Source of the DNA: Tetrahymena thermophila SB210
Lineage: Eukaryota > Ciliophora > Oligohymenophorea > Hymenostomatida > Tetrahymenidae
Direction: 5' to 3'
Assembly (NCBI RefSeq): GCF_000189635.1
Contig: NW_002476082.1
Span: 121,742 to 185,741 of the forward strand
DNA: 64,000 bases
Shown piece after piece: positions 39,585 to 50,800 of the stretch. The stretch's first letter is position 1. Each line of letters starts with the position of its first letter. A program made the translations under genes and the position numbers. The notes under the pieces were generated by a model that was given only the letters and a program-made list of their open reading frames with translations, did not search any database and was not told where the DNA came from.

Positions 39585-41579
39585 TCAAAGTTAGTCAATA
39601 TCAGTAAGATAAGCAACACCAGGAAGGACTTTACCTTCAAGAAGTTCAAGAGATGCACCACCACCAGTAGAGACGTGGCTGACTTTTTGAGTTGCCTTTT
39701 CTTGTTGAACAAGATTGACAGTGTCACCACCACCAATAATAGAAGTAGCTCCTTAGGAAGTTCTAGTAGCAACGTGCTTGAGAAGGTCAGAAGATCCTAC
39801 TTTAAACTTATCAACTTCGAATCTACCTTAAGGACCATTCCAGACAATAGTGTTAGCACGGGCAACAGCTTCAGCGTTTTCAGCCATAGTCTTAGGACCA
39901 GCATCTAAACCAATCCATCCAGCAGGGATACCACTCTTTAAGTCAAAGCTACGGGTGTTAGCGTTGGCTTCAAGTGAGTCACCGCACAAGAAATCAACTG
40001 GTAAATGGATCTTGACATTCTTAGCTTTAGCCTTTTCTAACAATTGGTCAACAATCTTATAACCTTCTTCGTCGAAGAGGGAGTTACCAATTTCAATATT
40101 GTGGATTTTCTTCAAGAAAGTGAAGGCCATACCACCACCAATGATCATTTCATCGACCTTGTCAAGCATACTTTCAATCAATTAGATTTTATCCTTGACC
40201 TTAGCACCACCTAAGACAACTAAGAAAGGTCTGTTAGGGGATTCCAAAGCCTTACTGAAGTAGTCTAATTCTCTCTTCAAGAGGTAACCAGCAGCTCTGA
40301 TTTTGTGATCAACACCGACCATGGAAGAGTGAGCTCTGTGAGCGGTACCGAAAGCATCGTTGACGAATAAGTCACCCAAACTAGTCAAAGATTTTCTGAA
40401 TTCCTTAACTGCCTTAGAGTCAGCCTTAACCTATATTAAACAAAACAAAAGTGTTTAGATTATAATTTATGACTGTCTTTATACTTTAAAAAATAATCAA
40501 ACATTTTTCAAACTTTTGAATGTATTTCATTTTCAATTAAAATTAATTATTGCTTTATGAACTTATTTTGCTTTTCATTTTTTTAAGAGACAACTATGAT
40601 AATAGCTTTTTGTTCATACTTATTTTGGTTTAATATGTTTCTTATGGTTGCTTAGTGATGGAAATTTTTTATATTTTTTTTAACTCTGCTGATAATTTAT
40701 TCTATTTTAAATATGCTCATTTACATATTTTAGGTTGTACTTAATTTATTTTATTTCTACCTTCTTGTTATTTATTTATTGATTAATTTATGATCTTTTT
40801 TTTTTAAAAAATCAAAAACTAACCTTTAAAAATGGCAAAAAAAATAGTAATTGAATTTGAAGAATACTTCTTGGTATATTATAGAAATTTTTTGAAAAGC
40901 ACACCAACTTAATGCTTGGTGGCTAAACTTTTAAAATAACTCAGCTCCGTTAAAGAATGGTGTTGTTTAGGACCATAATTTTTAAAAATTCAAAACTCTC
41001 AATCAAACTATTGATTTTCATAGGCTTAATAAAATATGGCCCATAAGTGAAAAGAAACTTGGTTTGATCTTAGTCAACTAAATAAAGTTATTAAAAAATA
41101 CCTTGTTTCCTGCAGCATCGATGTACTTTCCTTCTTCTTCAGGATGGAAACGCAAGTTTTCAAGTAAAATGATTTCACCGTTTCTGCTTGATTTAACAGC
41201 TTCTTCTACATCCTTACCAACACAGTCATTCAAGAAGGTTACCTATAAGTTTTTGAAAAAATAACGATAAAAAAATCAGAATGTAGTATGCCAAATAAAA
41301 TACCTTGGTGCCGAGTAATTCTTCAAGCTTAGGAACAACAGGCTTCATTGAGTGCTTTTCAACTCTGTTGCCATCAGGACGACCCAAGTGACTCATCAAG
41401 ACAAGACCTTTAGGATTTTACTCTAAGATTTTCTTGATAGAAGGAACAGAACCTTAGATACGAGTAGGATCTTTAACCTTACCTTCCTTCAAAGGAACGT
41501 TGAAGTCTACTCTCATTAAAACTCTCTTGTTTTCAATATGTTTCAAGATGTGATCAATACCAATCTTACGAGACAACAT
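39585..41579 (-). CDS. PGK: Phosphoglycerate kinase
   Basis: Three exons on the minus strand: 41579-41304, 41242-41102 and 40430-39585, totalling 421 codons (420 aa), the normal PGK length. PGK transfers phosphate from 1,3-bisphosphoglycerate to ADP in glycolysis. Family landmarks in order: [110 protein letters not shown] and near the end [19 protein letters not shown]. Substrate and nucleotide-binding residues all look intact. The C-terminal coding exon has higher GC and Gln codons more often as CAA, as expected for a highly expressed gene. The start at 41579 ([13 protein letters not shown]) has no in-frame upstream ATG nearby. No organelle presequence, so cytosolic. Confidence 0.97.
40431..41101 (-). 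other. Large intron of PGK with a small hairpin
   Basis: A 671-bp intron. It contains CACCAA-CTTAATGC-TTGGTG near 40902-40921, a 6-bp stem. The rest is AT-rich and no intron-encoded RNA is recognised. Confidence 0.6.
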
Positions 41580-42082
41580 TTCTTCAGTTTTTAAGCTATA
41601 TTTGTTTTGTTAAGTAATTTATTTATTTATTTATTTATTGTTTTTATTATCAAGTAATAAAGATATGATACAGTTTTTGAACTGAAATAATTTCCAAATA
41701 CTGTATCAATCCCCCCACTAATCTTATCAGATATGACACACTATATTGATGTATCATTTAAAGTAGCATCAACTTTTACAATTATTCATTAAATAGTGCT
41801 ACTAAAATAAGATAATACTTTCAAAAAGTATTAAATCAATTTTATAAAAACCAATTATAGAACATAGTAAATTAGATAAATAATAGATTCTATATTTCCT
41901 ATTTTTAAGATTATTACATAAAATATTTATTTTTATTCAAGAGACTAATTATTTAAATTGATACCAAATATATATAAAATCAACATTATAAAATTCAAGT
42001 AGAAATAATTAACTTTCAATTAGCAATTTATATTTTAATAAAATTTTAGTTTAATATTTCAACAATTTTATCAACTTCATTA
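41580..42082. other. Upstream region of PGK
   Basis: About 500 bp between the PGK start and the 3' end of the next minus-strand gene. Holds a TTTA microsatellite (about 41615-41639) and the dyad and C-rich element described separately. Confidence 0.65.
41667..41719 (-). promoter_or_regulatory. Dyad GATACAGT...ACTGTATC plus CCCCCCACT upstream of PGK
   Basis: GATACAGT (41667-41674) and its exact reverse complement ACTGTATC (41700-41707) flank 25 bases. CAATCCCCCCACT follows immediately (to 41719). The element lies about 90-140 bp upstream of the PGK start codon, a sensible promoter position. The C-rich part recurs upstream of the UDP-sugar pyrophosphorylase gene. Function as a transcription-factor site is inference. 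Confidence 0.4.
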
Positions 42083-44782
42083 TCATTTTTATTTTTTTTA
42101 TGGTTTTTATTTTTTTTATTTTTTTTATTAATATTTTTCAAATGCTCCTTTTTGATTTTGCTTTTTATCTTTACTATTACTTTAATCTGAAATTACAGGT
42201 GTTTTAATAGTATCATGTTTAGGATTATGATTCTAAAGTATATTATTTCCAAATTATTTAAGCTCATTTTAAACATTTTTTAAATTGATATCATAAAAGC
42301 CTTTAATAAATATATTTTAATCTTATTGTGCCTTACTATATTCTAGAAGAATTTAATTAACAACTCTATATTTATTTAAATCTTAAAATTTATTAAATAT
42401 ATCTGTTAACTATTAATGAAAGAATTCATAATAAATCTCAATGTCATTATCAATTTTTTCTTTTATCTAACATTTCTAAATGTTTTCTTAATTTTTGCCA
42501 TTTTTTTCATTATTTATTTCTTCCAAAAATCCCCAAATTTATTGATTTACATTTGATTCTTATTAAATTTTTTAATGTAAATTAGGATAACATTCTTCCA
42601 AATCCTATTTAATGAAAAACCAAAAGTATTCAAGACACATTTAAAATTATTAGAAGTATTATTCACAAGTGTCTTTTGCTTATGCAATTTCTATAATATT
42701 TGGATTACCTCCTTTTTAAATACCATTTTAAATTAAGCATTTATTATATTTATCGATACATATTTTATTTAGTTACCAAAAGCCTTCGAATTGTAAATAT
42801 CTATCTGGATTTTGATTAAAATAATTATTGTTTATTTTTTACAAATTAAAGGCAATGCATTATATTGGATCTTGCTTTTCTAATTTTTGATTAAGTTCGC
42901 TAAAACAATATGAAATTAAATAATAATTTGGCACTGATTTATTTATTGAATATATTTAATTAATTATTTTATCAATTACATCTTATTTTGATTACTATAT
43001 TTCTTAATGTTACTGATTGAAAATTTAGTTTACTTAATTTAAATATTATTATAAAATATGAAGCTTTTATTCGATAGGATGGTAAACTAAATTGTTAAAA
43101 ATAAGAATCTTTAATTGTATACAATAAGAGTCCATTTTATTAAATTAATTATCAAATTACCTAATTATATTATATCTTGCGCATCCTATCATTTTACTGG
43201 ATGAAAGGATTTTTTTATTACATGTTAAATTGATAAAAGAAAAATCTCTTTCTAAATATTAAATAAGTTCTTTATCTAATTCTTAATTATTTATTTAATT
43301 TTTTTAATTTGAATCTTAAACTTGATAATTATTTTATTCGTTTTATGAATTTAATAAACTGTCTTAAGTATTATTAATTTTTTGAATTATTTCCTCTTGT
43401 TAATTATTATTTATTTACTTTAAATCTTATTAAACTTGTTCATTTTATGTAGTATTTAATTATAAAATAGGTTCATTTTCTAGTTAATTATTTTTTATTT
43501 AGTTTTCTATTTGTTCATTTTATGTAGTATTTAATTATAAAATAGGTTCATTTTCTAGTTAATTATTTTTTATTTAGTTTTCTATTTGTTCATTTTATGT
43601 AGTATTTAATTATAAAATAGGTTCATTTTCTAGTTAATTATTTTTTATTTAGTTTTCTATTTGTTCATTTTATACATTTTATATTTCGTTTTGAGAATTA
43701 ATTTATTGAAAATCTTATTTCAAACCTTCATTATTTCCTTTACATATTTATTCCTGAATATAAAACTAAAATTAAGAATTCTCAACTTTTGTTATCTCAG
43801 TTACAGTTTAATTGAGTTGATTATTATATTTGAGAATAACACTACCTATATTAATATTATATTATTGTTAGTCAAATTGATAAACATAGCTTTTAATTAC
43901 TATTAAAATTGGCAGAATCAGCAAGGAGATCGCTAAAATTAACTTACAGTTTTCATTTTATTATTTAGGTTAATTGTCATTTTAAAATGTTTCTAGGGTT
44001 TGAGCAGGAGTGAAGCGTCTAGTTTAACTATATTGCATCATATCTAATGAAAAACTTAACTGTAAAGAGTCATCTGTTGTGTCCTCTATTATTGGAATAT
44101 ACCCTTACTAAATATTTTCTCTATTCTTTTTATAATCAAATCCTAATATTTCACATAAAAGGGCTCCAACGCTATAATAATCTGATTAAAAAGAAACATT
44201 TCTTGTATTCATGTTTTTTAGCTGCTCTGGTCCTTAATAAATTTAATCTTCATCACACTCTTATTTAGCCTCATAGTATAAGTCAGCTATTTTAGCTTAA
44301 AATTTATTACCTTTATAATCGATAAGAATATTTGAGGGCTTCAAGTTTAAATGGCTAATTCCTAGACTATGTAGAAAAATGATTCCATTCAGAATATCAA
44401 TAGCAATTTATTTCATATTAAAATTTGGTTCATTTTTAAATTCCTCTAAATTTTAAAGTGTATATCGGTACTATTCATGAGAGTAAATTATTATGTCATC
44501 TTTTTAGGTTACTTCATAAATTTAAGCAACATTTTAATGAGGATTTTTTTAAATTGTTTTCAATATTTTTAAAAATTATTCTCTATACTTTTACTACTGG
44601 ATAAAGACTCCTTTTAATCTAAATTGCTTTCTCTATTTTAAAAAGGTACATGTAAGCTTATCTTTGTTCTTTTAAATGCTATCAACCAGTTGGTATCCTT
44701 TATCTTTAATGTAATTCTAGATTTGATCCATTTATTTTTTCATTTGATTTTAACCTTTTAAAATATCTTAATTAATTTGCAT
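42083..44782 (-). CDS. Pseudokinase-like membrane protein with triplicated 25-residue repeat
   Basis: One open frame from ATG 44782 to TGA 42083-42085, 899 aa. Residues about 40-275 resemble a protein kinase: HLNLKPSNILI (144-154) where the HRD-type catalytic Asp is Asn146, ADLYY (166-170) in place of DFG, GPEQ in place of APE, and DYYSVGALL for the αF start. Lys148 and Asn151 remain. Loss of the catalytic Asp and the DFG change suggest a pseudokinase. A hydrophobic segment about 284-302 (LILAISLLILPILIVI) looks like one membrane pass. It is followed by Gln/Asn/Glu-rich sequence with three identical 25-aa repeats, then a Cys-containing helical region and a Lys/Gln-rich tail ending KKQKPQKKQK. 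An in-frame TGA lies 18 bases upstream of ATG 44782, after a plausible earlier start. No pathway can be assigned. Confidence 0.8.
43437..43661 (-). repeat. Three identical 75-bp tandem repeats in coding sequence
   Basis: Units begin at 43437, 43512 and 43587 and look base-for-base identical, with about ten bases of a fourth before divergence. Each encodes 25 residues (NEQIENQIKNN...NTTQ) in frame. Identity at DNA level implies recent duplication or gene conversion. Confidence 0.95.
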
Positions 44783-47732
44783 TAATAAATTTTTTTTTTC
44801 TCAGTTTTTTGTTAATATCTTAATGAAATTCTTTACATATTCTAATAAATCACTCATAAGATACTTATATTATATTGTCGTTTGATATTATAAATAATAA
44901 TATTAAGTTTCCATTAAAATTAAATCTTTTTAATATCAAAAAGAATCTTAGAATTTTATTAAATGAAAAATAAAAATATTTCAATCTATTATTTTCTTCA
45001 TTTATTTTATCAAAATATGTATCAATTTAATTAAAATTACTTCAAAATTAACTTATTGAGTCTATTAAAAAGATAAACAATTAATTTGATAAGTAAAAAA
45101 AATAAAAGATTTCATCCATAAATAATTGTTGATTTCAAAGCACAAGCTAGTGATTTTAGCAATACAAAAATACAAAGTATTCATATTTTTTCAGATTTTA
45201 ATGTAAAAAGAATTACTTTTAAATAATCAAAACAATTTTTAAAAGAAATAGTAATATTTTTTTAAATATTAAATATTTATTAAGATATATTTAAGTAAAT
45301 TTTTCATTAAAATTAATTTATGAATTTATGATATTTAAAATATTATAAATTAATATATCTATGATTTTTAAAATTAAACAAATTTAGAAATAAAATAAAT
45401 TCTTTTATAATGCCAATCAATCGTTTAAATATCAATGTTTATTTTTCATATTTAATAACAAAGACTTAAAAAATTATTAAATACGTGTAAAGTAAATATA
45501 CAAAGGAAAATAGTCTTAATCTTTTATATCAAATAAGTGCATTAAAAATAAATTAAACTAAATATCGTAAGTATTTATTTTTATTAAGATTTTATATTTT
45601 AGATAATTTTAAATAATTTAGTAGAAGATTGAATGCAACTAATTATAAGTGTTAATAATTTCTGTTAAAAGAAATAATCTATTGCTATTCTAAATAATTC
45701 AATTTCAAAAAAAAATATAGTTATTTGAAAACTAAATTACTATTAAATCCTATATTAGGAAAAAATTAACAAAATATTATTTTTTCTATTTAAAATAAAT
45801 CAAAACTTGAATAAAATAAAAGGAGTGTTTATTTTTAAATGTTTTATTATTTTTTCGTTCTTGAATAAATTGCTTAATTCCTATTTTTAGTTTATACTTT
45901 TTATTAGATATTGTCAATATTCATTCTGTTTTATCTCAATTTTATTTTTTTGGATATATTTTAGTTAGTTTGTTAGCTAGTTAATTTATTTTTTAGATAC
46001 TTTTTATTTATTTATTTTTAAGATGTTTTTGTTTTTTTTATTTTATATTAGTTTTTTATTTAAATTTATTTTATATTATCAATATTTTAAATCAAAAATG
46101 TGCCAAGGAACTATGCGTTAAGAGGTTTTAAATCTGTAAATCTTTTTTATCTTCTGTTTTTCTAATATTATCTTTGCTACTTATTAACAATAAAAATTAT
46201 ACTTATATCAATAACAATTTAAAAATAGGAAAGAGAGTAGAGTTTTTTGATATTCCTAATTTGAGGACAACTATCATCTTTCGTTTATTTGGATAAAATT
46301 CTTGAAGTCGATTTTGTAGATTAGATTTTTTTGCCTGGTATTAAAAACTTATTTTTTTAACGAAACATGATAATTCTCCTCTTCTTTTAATTTTTTTTGA
46401 AATAAATTAATTATAAGAAATTTATAATTTAATTGATTTTTATTTTTTCATAATTTAAATTTCAAATTTATTTATTAATACAAGGGACAAAAAAGAAGTT
46501 AAGGAAAAAGTTAATAAATTTATAATTAAATTATATTTATTATTATCCTTATCAATAAAAAAAGGAAAAGTAAACAAATAAATGCCCTTTGGTTAATCTA
46601 AAATGATTATTAAAGTTTTTAAATCAACAAATATTTTCAATTGCTTAATCATTCCATACGTCACTAAAATAAATAAACTGGAAATGATTTAGCGGAAATA
46701 TATTTTTATCGATAACAATAAGTTTTTAGATAATTAAATAATCATTTTAGACAATCAATCGATGCATTTCAGAAACCTTGAGTTTCATAGGCATTTCAAA
46801 AAAATACTAAATCAATTTAAGTTAAACTCTAAAAATACTTTTTCCCTTAAAAACAAACAATTTTAGCATTGACTAATAGATCGATTCTCGCATTTTAATA
46901 TTAAATTTATAAAAAGGAAAAAATGATTGAAGACTATAATCTGAAAATAAACAATTGACATTTAAAAAAAAGAATGAATAAATAAATACATAAAATAAGA
47001 TTAAAATGAAAAAAGACAAAATTAAATAAAAATACAAATAAAAACTTAACAAAATAAGAAAAATAATTAAATAAAATCACATAAACATAATAAAATTTAA
47101 ATTAATTTGTGTATTTTTATTTAATTTTTCTATATATTATTGACATCTATCTATTTAAAAGCGAATCTACATATTTGAATTACTCCTATTATTAACACGT
47201 GCATAAATTTTTTTTTTTTTTAATTTTTGAGTTGAATGACATATATTTAAATGATAAAAAAATTATAAAATAATTCTACGTAAACAAGTCTAAAGAGTTA
47301 AGATTAGTTTATTAAAGATTTAAATTTATTCTTTTATTTTAAAATATTACATAAATAATTGTAAGAAAGAAGATGATAAGTTGAGCAATTTATTTTAATA
47401 TAAAGATTAAATGAGTTAATTAGCAAATGAGAAAATAAGTAATTATTTATTTAAATAATTTTCATACAATTTATATTATTATCTATAGAACAGAGTAATT
47501 TTCAAATGCTGTTCTGCTTCTTCATAGTAATATAATAATAATTTTTTATCTAATTTTTAAATTTATAAAAATAAAATATTTAATTGAGGATTTATTTTTA
47601 ATATTTTCAATTTAAATAAGGAACTTAAAAATAATGTTTTAAGATTAGCACTCTTTATTGTGAATTTAAAATTAAATAAATTATTAGACATTATGAATAT
47701 ATTTTTATTATATAAATATTATTTATTTTTAT
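44783..47732. other. Gene-poor intergenic region, ~2.9 kb
   Basis: Very AT-rich and with no convincing gene. One weak candidate for a tiny spliced gene lies at 46098-46305 (see findings). Includes the expected promoter of the pseudokinase gene and the 3' UTR of the next gene. Confidence 0.55.
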
Positions 47733-48854
47733 TCAATCATCTTTTATGTTGTATTTTATTTAATATATTTTTTTCCTATATTTATAAGCCTTTAGAGCTT
47801 CTGAGTATATGTCTTAGGCTATTTATACAGCTTTTTCCTTGCATTTATCTGTGAACTTTTCAAATTCTTTTACAATAAAATCAAAGAGAAGGATATATTT
47901 TTCAGCAAATGCTTTTAGTTGAACCCCACAATAAATGTAGGACTTATAAATGTAAGTTGGCACATTAAATGTTTACTGAATAAAAGATTTTAAAACTTTT
48001 TTAAAGTGGTTAAAGACATCATTAAGCTTGAACTTAAAGGAAAGCACAATAAACTCTTTTGCCTGTATAGCCTTAACAATAATTTGACTCTTACATAGCT
48101 TAATCTACAATTTAAAATAAGTAAAGGATTTTTTGACCCTATCTATTACAGGCTACGCATAATATACAATTGCAGCTCTTTAATAATCCAACGTTTTTAT
48201 TATAGGTTCTACAACTAACTCATTTAATACATCATTCAAAACTAAGTAAAATGTTCTTATTTCCTTTAATTTATGTAGTACTTAGTACTTTCTATCTACA
48301 AATTATATTACTGGGTGGTTTATTATCAATTTTTCTATTTAGTATCTTGCCTATTCATTAACTAAAAGCATTAATAGTTTAATTCTGTCTTGGAGAGAAA
48401 GCTACTTCTAAAAAAGGGAATGCAGGGGTATAATAGCCAACTCTTCATTAGTTTTATGTGGGATAGATTATTCGTATAAAACTTCGTGTTCCTAAATCTT
48501 TTAAAAAACTGCAGATTCTTCAATCAAAGTAGGATCTATTTCTTACATACTTCTGATGAAGAAATCAATAATTTTTGCAATCAAATTTTAGCGAAACTAA
48601 GCATTTGTATAGGTTTTTCTAAAATGTATGTATCTTTCTACCTTTTATTATATTGTTTAATCAATCCGATTTGTTACTGAGTCAATAAATGGTTAACTAA
48701 AAATATTTAAATGAGAGCCGATCCTACCTACAATTGTATTATCTAATCGAAGTTTTACACATAATTAAAATGTCTTTTCTCTGATATTATCTACAGTATC
48801 ACCAACTAACCTAACCGTTTTTTGTTTTTCTTTGCTTTTTACTACATTGTCCAT
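47733..48854 (-). CDS. Unknown helical protein, 373 aa
   Basis: Single open frame from ATG 48854 (MDNVVKSKEKQKTVRLVGD) to TGA 47733-47735. A TGA lies directly before the ATG in frame, which fixes the start. The sequence is helix-rich, basic and amphipathic throughout: DNIREKTFQLCVKLRLDN, IDQTIQQKVERYIHFRKTY, LQDRIKLLMLLVNEQARY, VNDVL-type heptads, and a C-terminal VKEFEKFTDKCKEKAVQIAQ. There are few Gly or Pro residues, no membrane span and no catalytic motif. Long amphipathic helices of this kind occur in lipid-surface or cytoskeletal proteins, but I do not recognise a family. Codon and residue composition are clearly coding compared with the surrounding spacers. Confidence 0.8.
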
Positions 48855-49488
48855 TCACTCGAGTACAAATTATTAATGAAAAAATATCCTAAGAGTTATT
48901 TAGTTCTGAAAACTACTATGAGTAATCTCTATTTATCCTATCTAAATTTTTTTTAAAAGAAATATTAATTAATGCTTGAAAATCAATTAAAAGAAATGCA
49001 ATAGTCAAAAAAATTTACATAAATCAATCAATTTTTTTATTAATTTTTTTCTAATTCTTGGCTGAAAATAAAGAACACATTTTATAATTTTTTCAAAAAA
49101 CATAAAATGAATGAATTAAATTACATTTAATAAATATAAATTCACATACATAAAAGATAAAAAGCAAGCAAACATTTCACTTTAATTTAAATACATTTTC
49201 ATCTTTAAAATTAAAAAATTCTATTGTCAATCATAAATTAATTTAAGTAGTTGTATTTAATTTATTAATAGAAAAAATTATTTTATCCATTTATTTAATT
49301 GAATTCAATTTAATAAGAATAATATTAAAGCAACCTAAAAAATTAAAAATTTCCATGAATCAGATTTATTTGATTATCCAAAAATATTTTTGATCTCATT
49401 TCTTGCATTTGATACAAATAAAATCAAAGTAAAAAGAAAACAATAAAATAAAATATGAGTAAATAAATTTAAAAAAAACTTGAATAGG

Positions 49489-50270
49489 TGAGTAATTATT
49501 ATTTTAACTATCTATATAATACTTATAAATATTCATAAGTATTTTTAATATAATTTTAAATGCATCTTGTTATAATGAATATATTACTATCAGTGAAATT
49601 GAAAAATTCTATTTAAAAAAAATTGCAAAGAAGAGTAATTATTATTATTTTAAAAAGATAGCTATTAGTTAAAAATATTTATTATATTTAAAGTAATAAT
49701 AATAGCATCTTGCTATCATGGCATATTACTTTAGAGGAATTAAAAAACTCTATTTAAAATATAAAGGCTAGAAATTACTATTTTAACATGCTTGATATTA
49801 GTTATAAATACTAGTAATATTTAATGTGATCCTTACAGCATCTTGTTATCTAGAATTTATTATTTTTAGAGGAATAGAAAAATTGTATTTATATTTTTTA
49901 AAAATTTAGAAAGATGAATAATTATATTTTAACTTACTTGATATTAGCTATAAATATTCATATTACTTAATTCTATTTTAACAACATCTTGTTTTTGAAT
50001 ATATTAAATAGTAAAGTATGTAAATATTTATTATTTTAGTTTTTCTTGATATTAGTTATAAATATTTTTAACACTTAATGTAATTTAAATGAATGTCTTG
50101 TAAAATTCTATATATTATTTTAAAAGAATATAAGCATTCTAAAAAAATAATTCGGAAAGGGAAAGGTGAGTAATTATTATTTAGATAAATATTTTTAATA
50201 AATATATATTTTAGTTTTAACAACATCTTATTAAAATGAATATCTTAAATTTTGAGGATTTGAAAAGATT
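49489..50270. repeat. Degenerate tandem array, ~140-bp unit, about six copies
   Basis: Units open with (G)AGTAATTATTATTTTAA at about 49491, 49633, 49771 (GAAATTACTATTTTAA), 49915, ~50022 and 50169. Most then carry TTGATATTAGTTATAAATATT, a (G/A)CATCTTG box at about 49562, 49705, 49838, 49983, 50094 (variant) and 50223, and most then GAGGAATTGAAAAATTCTATTT. Spacing is mostly 130-146 bp with one shorter unit. Copies are clearly related but diverged. No open frame is conserved across units. Confidence 0.75.
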
Positions 50271-50670
50271 CTAATCAATTAAATTAATTTTTCTTGATGA
50301 AATATAAACTCTTTTGTAAACTAATAAATAAAAGTTTATTTATAATTTCTTCAAAAAAAGTCTAAGACAATTTTAATTTTGTTTTAGGTTTGTAGGTAAT
50401 AAAAATAAAGATAAGGTCAGTTAAGCATAATTAAAAAGGTGACTGTAATCACTTGATTTTATCAGTTTAACCTTTAAATTTTAGTCAGCTCTCACGAACT
50501 TTAAAAATGAGAAATGGTGAAGTAATAGATTGTGATTAAATAGGAAGGCATAGCTATTTTAGCAAAAATAAATCTTAAAAAATATATAATCTAGACATAT
50601 AAATATTTTTGTAAAATATTGGATTGATATTTTATTTTATTTTAAGAATAAATGTTTCTATTACACATAA

Positions 50671-50800
50671 TCAGAAAGTACTCTTTGGCACATGTGACCT
50701 AATGACTCTATTTGAAGATCATATTATTAAAATTTTAATTAGAAATCTAATTTTAAAATAGAGGTGACAAGATCACATGCGCCAAAGTGTACTTTTCTAA
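50671..50800 (-). ncRNA. Long imperfect inverted repeat, possible hairpin RNA
   Basis: GTACTCTTTGGCACATGTGACC (about 50678-50699) pairs with GATCACATGCGCCAAAGTGTAC (about 50771-50792), 19 of 22 positions. An inner stem CTCTATTT / AAAATAGAG follows, and TAATTAG-AAAT-CTAATTTTA closes the loop. Two of the three arm mismatches become G-U wobbles if the minus strand is transcribed. Could instead be a small terminal-inverted-repeat element. No known RNA family recognised. Confidence 0.45.

Noticed and set aside
39570..40062. Plus-strand ORFs opposite the PGK exon
   Set aside because: Antisense shadows of a GC-richer coding exon.
43661..44268. Hydrophobic plus-strand ORFs
   Set aside because: Antisense to the pseudokinase gene; hydrophobicity comes from reverse-complemented Asn/Lys/Gln codons.
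50507..50767. 86-codon plus-strand frame beginning MRNGEVIDCDQ
   Set aside because: First 25 residues look coding-like but the rest is spacer-like and runs through the inverted repeat; chance frames of this length are common with one stop codon.
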